Origin: Mycolicibacterium hodleri
GTDB lineage: Bacteria > Actinomycetota > Actinomycetes > Mycobacteriales > Mycobacteriaceae
DNA length: 34,903 nt
Reading direction: 5' to 3'
NCBI RefSeq assembly: GCF_025822245.1
Contig: NZ_JACKTL010000035.1
Location: 1-34,903 of the forward strand
The notes below the pieces were generated by a model. That model ran no database searches, was not told the DNA's origin, and saw only the letters and a program-made list of their open reading frames with translations. Below are positions 34,874 to 34,903 of the stretch, piece by piece (the stretch's first letter is position 1; the number at the start of each line of letters is the position of its first letter). The translations under genes were made by a program, and so were the position numbers.

Positions 34874-34903
34874 GTCATTGGTCACCGCTACCGACACTTC
34901 GGG
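34866..34903 (+). CDS. Start of a probable 13E12-repeat/DUF222 HNH protein (cut by window edge)
   Basis: Only the first 12 full codons are visible (MFESLVTATDTS). This beginning, and the upstream TTATCCACAGG stretch at 34805-34815, resemble the starts of mycobacterial 13E12-repeat HNH proteins. An alternative ATG at 34862 is in another frame. The call rests on little sequence and on the SOS-like box over the start. Confidence 0.45.
   Translation, partial: MFESLVTATDTS

Noticed and set aside
34862..34903. ATG 34862 as start of the last partial gene
   Set aside because: Its frame (MYVRVIGHRY) resembles nothing known to me, while ATG 34866 gives MFESLV, typical of 13E12-type proteins.

Overview
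The window looks like a chromosomal segment of a mycobacterium, probably a fast-growing Mycolicibacterium-type species. The DNA is GC-rich, GTG starts are frequent, and genes are packed with 1-8 bp overlaps. Gene content and order follow the sterol-uptake and sterol-catabolism locus known in M. tuberculosis as Rv3494c-Rv3531c. It differs from that reference because no PE_PGRS genes separate fadD17 from fadD19, and several extra genes are present. Ortholog names and Mtb comparisons come from recalled family knowledge, not from a search.

Layout. (1) 1-9049, minus strand: the mce4 sterol importer operon yrbE4A-yrbE4B-mce4A-B-C-D-E-F; mce4F runs off the left edge. (2) 9308-10433, minus: hsd4A and the small ferredoxin fdxD. 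(3) 10578-14398, plus: fadE26-fadE27-fadD17, side-chain acyl-CoA dehydrogenase and ligase, followed at 9 bp by an AraC-type regulator that converges on a VOC protein. (4) 15733-16425: an LpqN-like lipoprotein. (5) 16444-19211, minus: fadD19 coupled to a nitronate-monooxygenase-like flavoprotein. (6) 19305-21485, plus: echA19 and an MFS transporter. (7) 21492-24488, minus: cyp142, an acetoacetate-decarboxylase-like protein and an F420/LLM-type oxidoreductase. (8) 24546-28457, plus: a tandem DUF35/OB-fold protein, ltp4, ltp3 and a lipoprotein. (9) 28464-30697: a gamma-carbonic-anhydrase-like protein divergent from kshA and a coupled cysteine-containing protein. (10) 30698-33747, minus: a DUF1214 protein, an SDR and a sulfotransferase-like protein. 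(11) 33879-34781: an IclR-type regulator. (12) 34866-end: the first codons of a probable 13E12/DUF222 HNH protein under an SOS-like box.

How it works together. Mce4/YrbE4 is the known cholesterol importer. Cyp142 oxidises the side-chain terminus, FadD19 and FadD17 make steroid-CoA thioesters, FadE26/27, EchA19 and Hsd4A run beta-oxidation, and Ltp3/Ltp4 with the DUF35 partner fit a retro-aldol cleavage of C24-branched side chains. KshA hydroxylates ring carbon 9. Eight candidate KstR operators (TnnAACnnGTTnnA) sit in the intergenic promoters and tie almost all transcription units into one regulon.

The main backbone is a known system. The less explained parts are an IclR gene with three 10-bp-phased repeats plus a palindrome next to a perfect KstR box, a near-perfect 24-bp palindrome in the camH/kshA promoter, a cysteine-containing protein translationally coupled to kshA, a flavoprotein coupled to fadD19, an MFS transporter following echA19, and competing hairpins between hsd4A and the mce4 operon. 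No gene-free stretch exceeds 300 bases; the largest gaps are 9050-9307 and 15469-15732. I saw no tRNA, rRNA, CRISPR array or insertion sequence.
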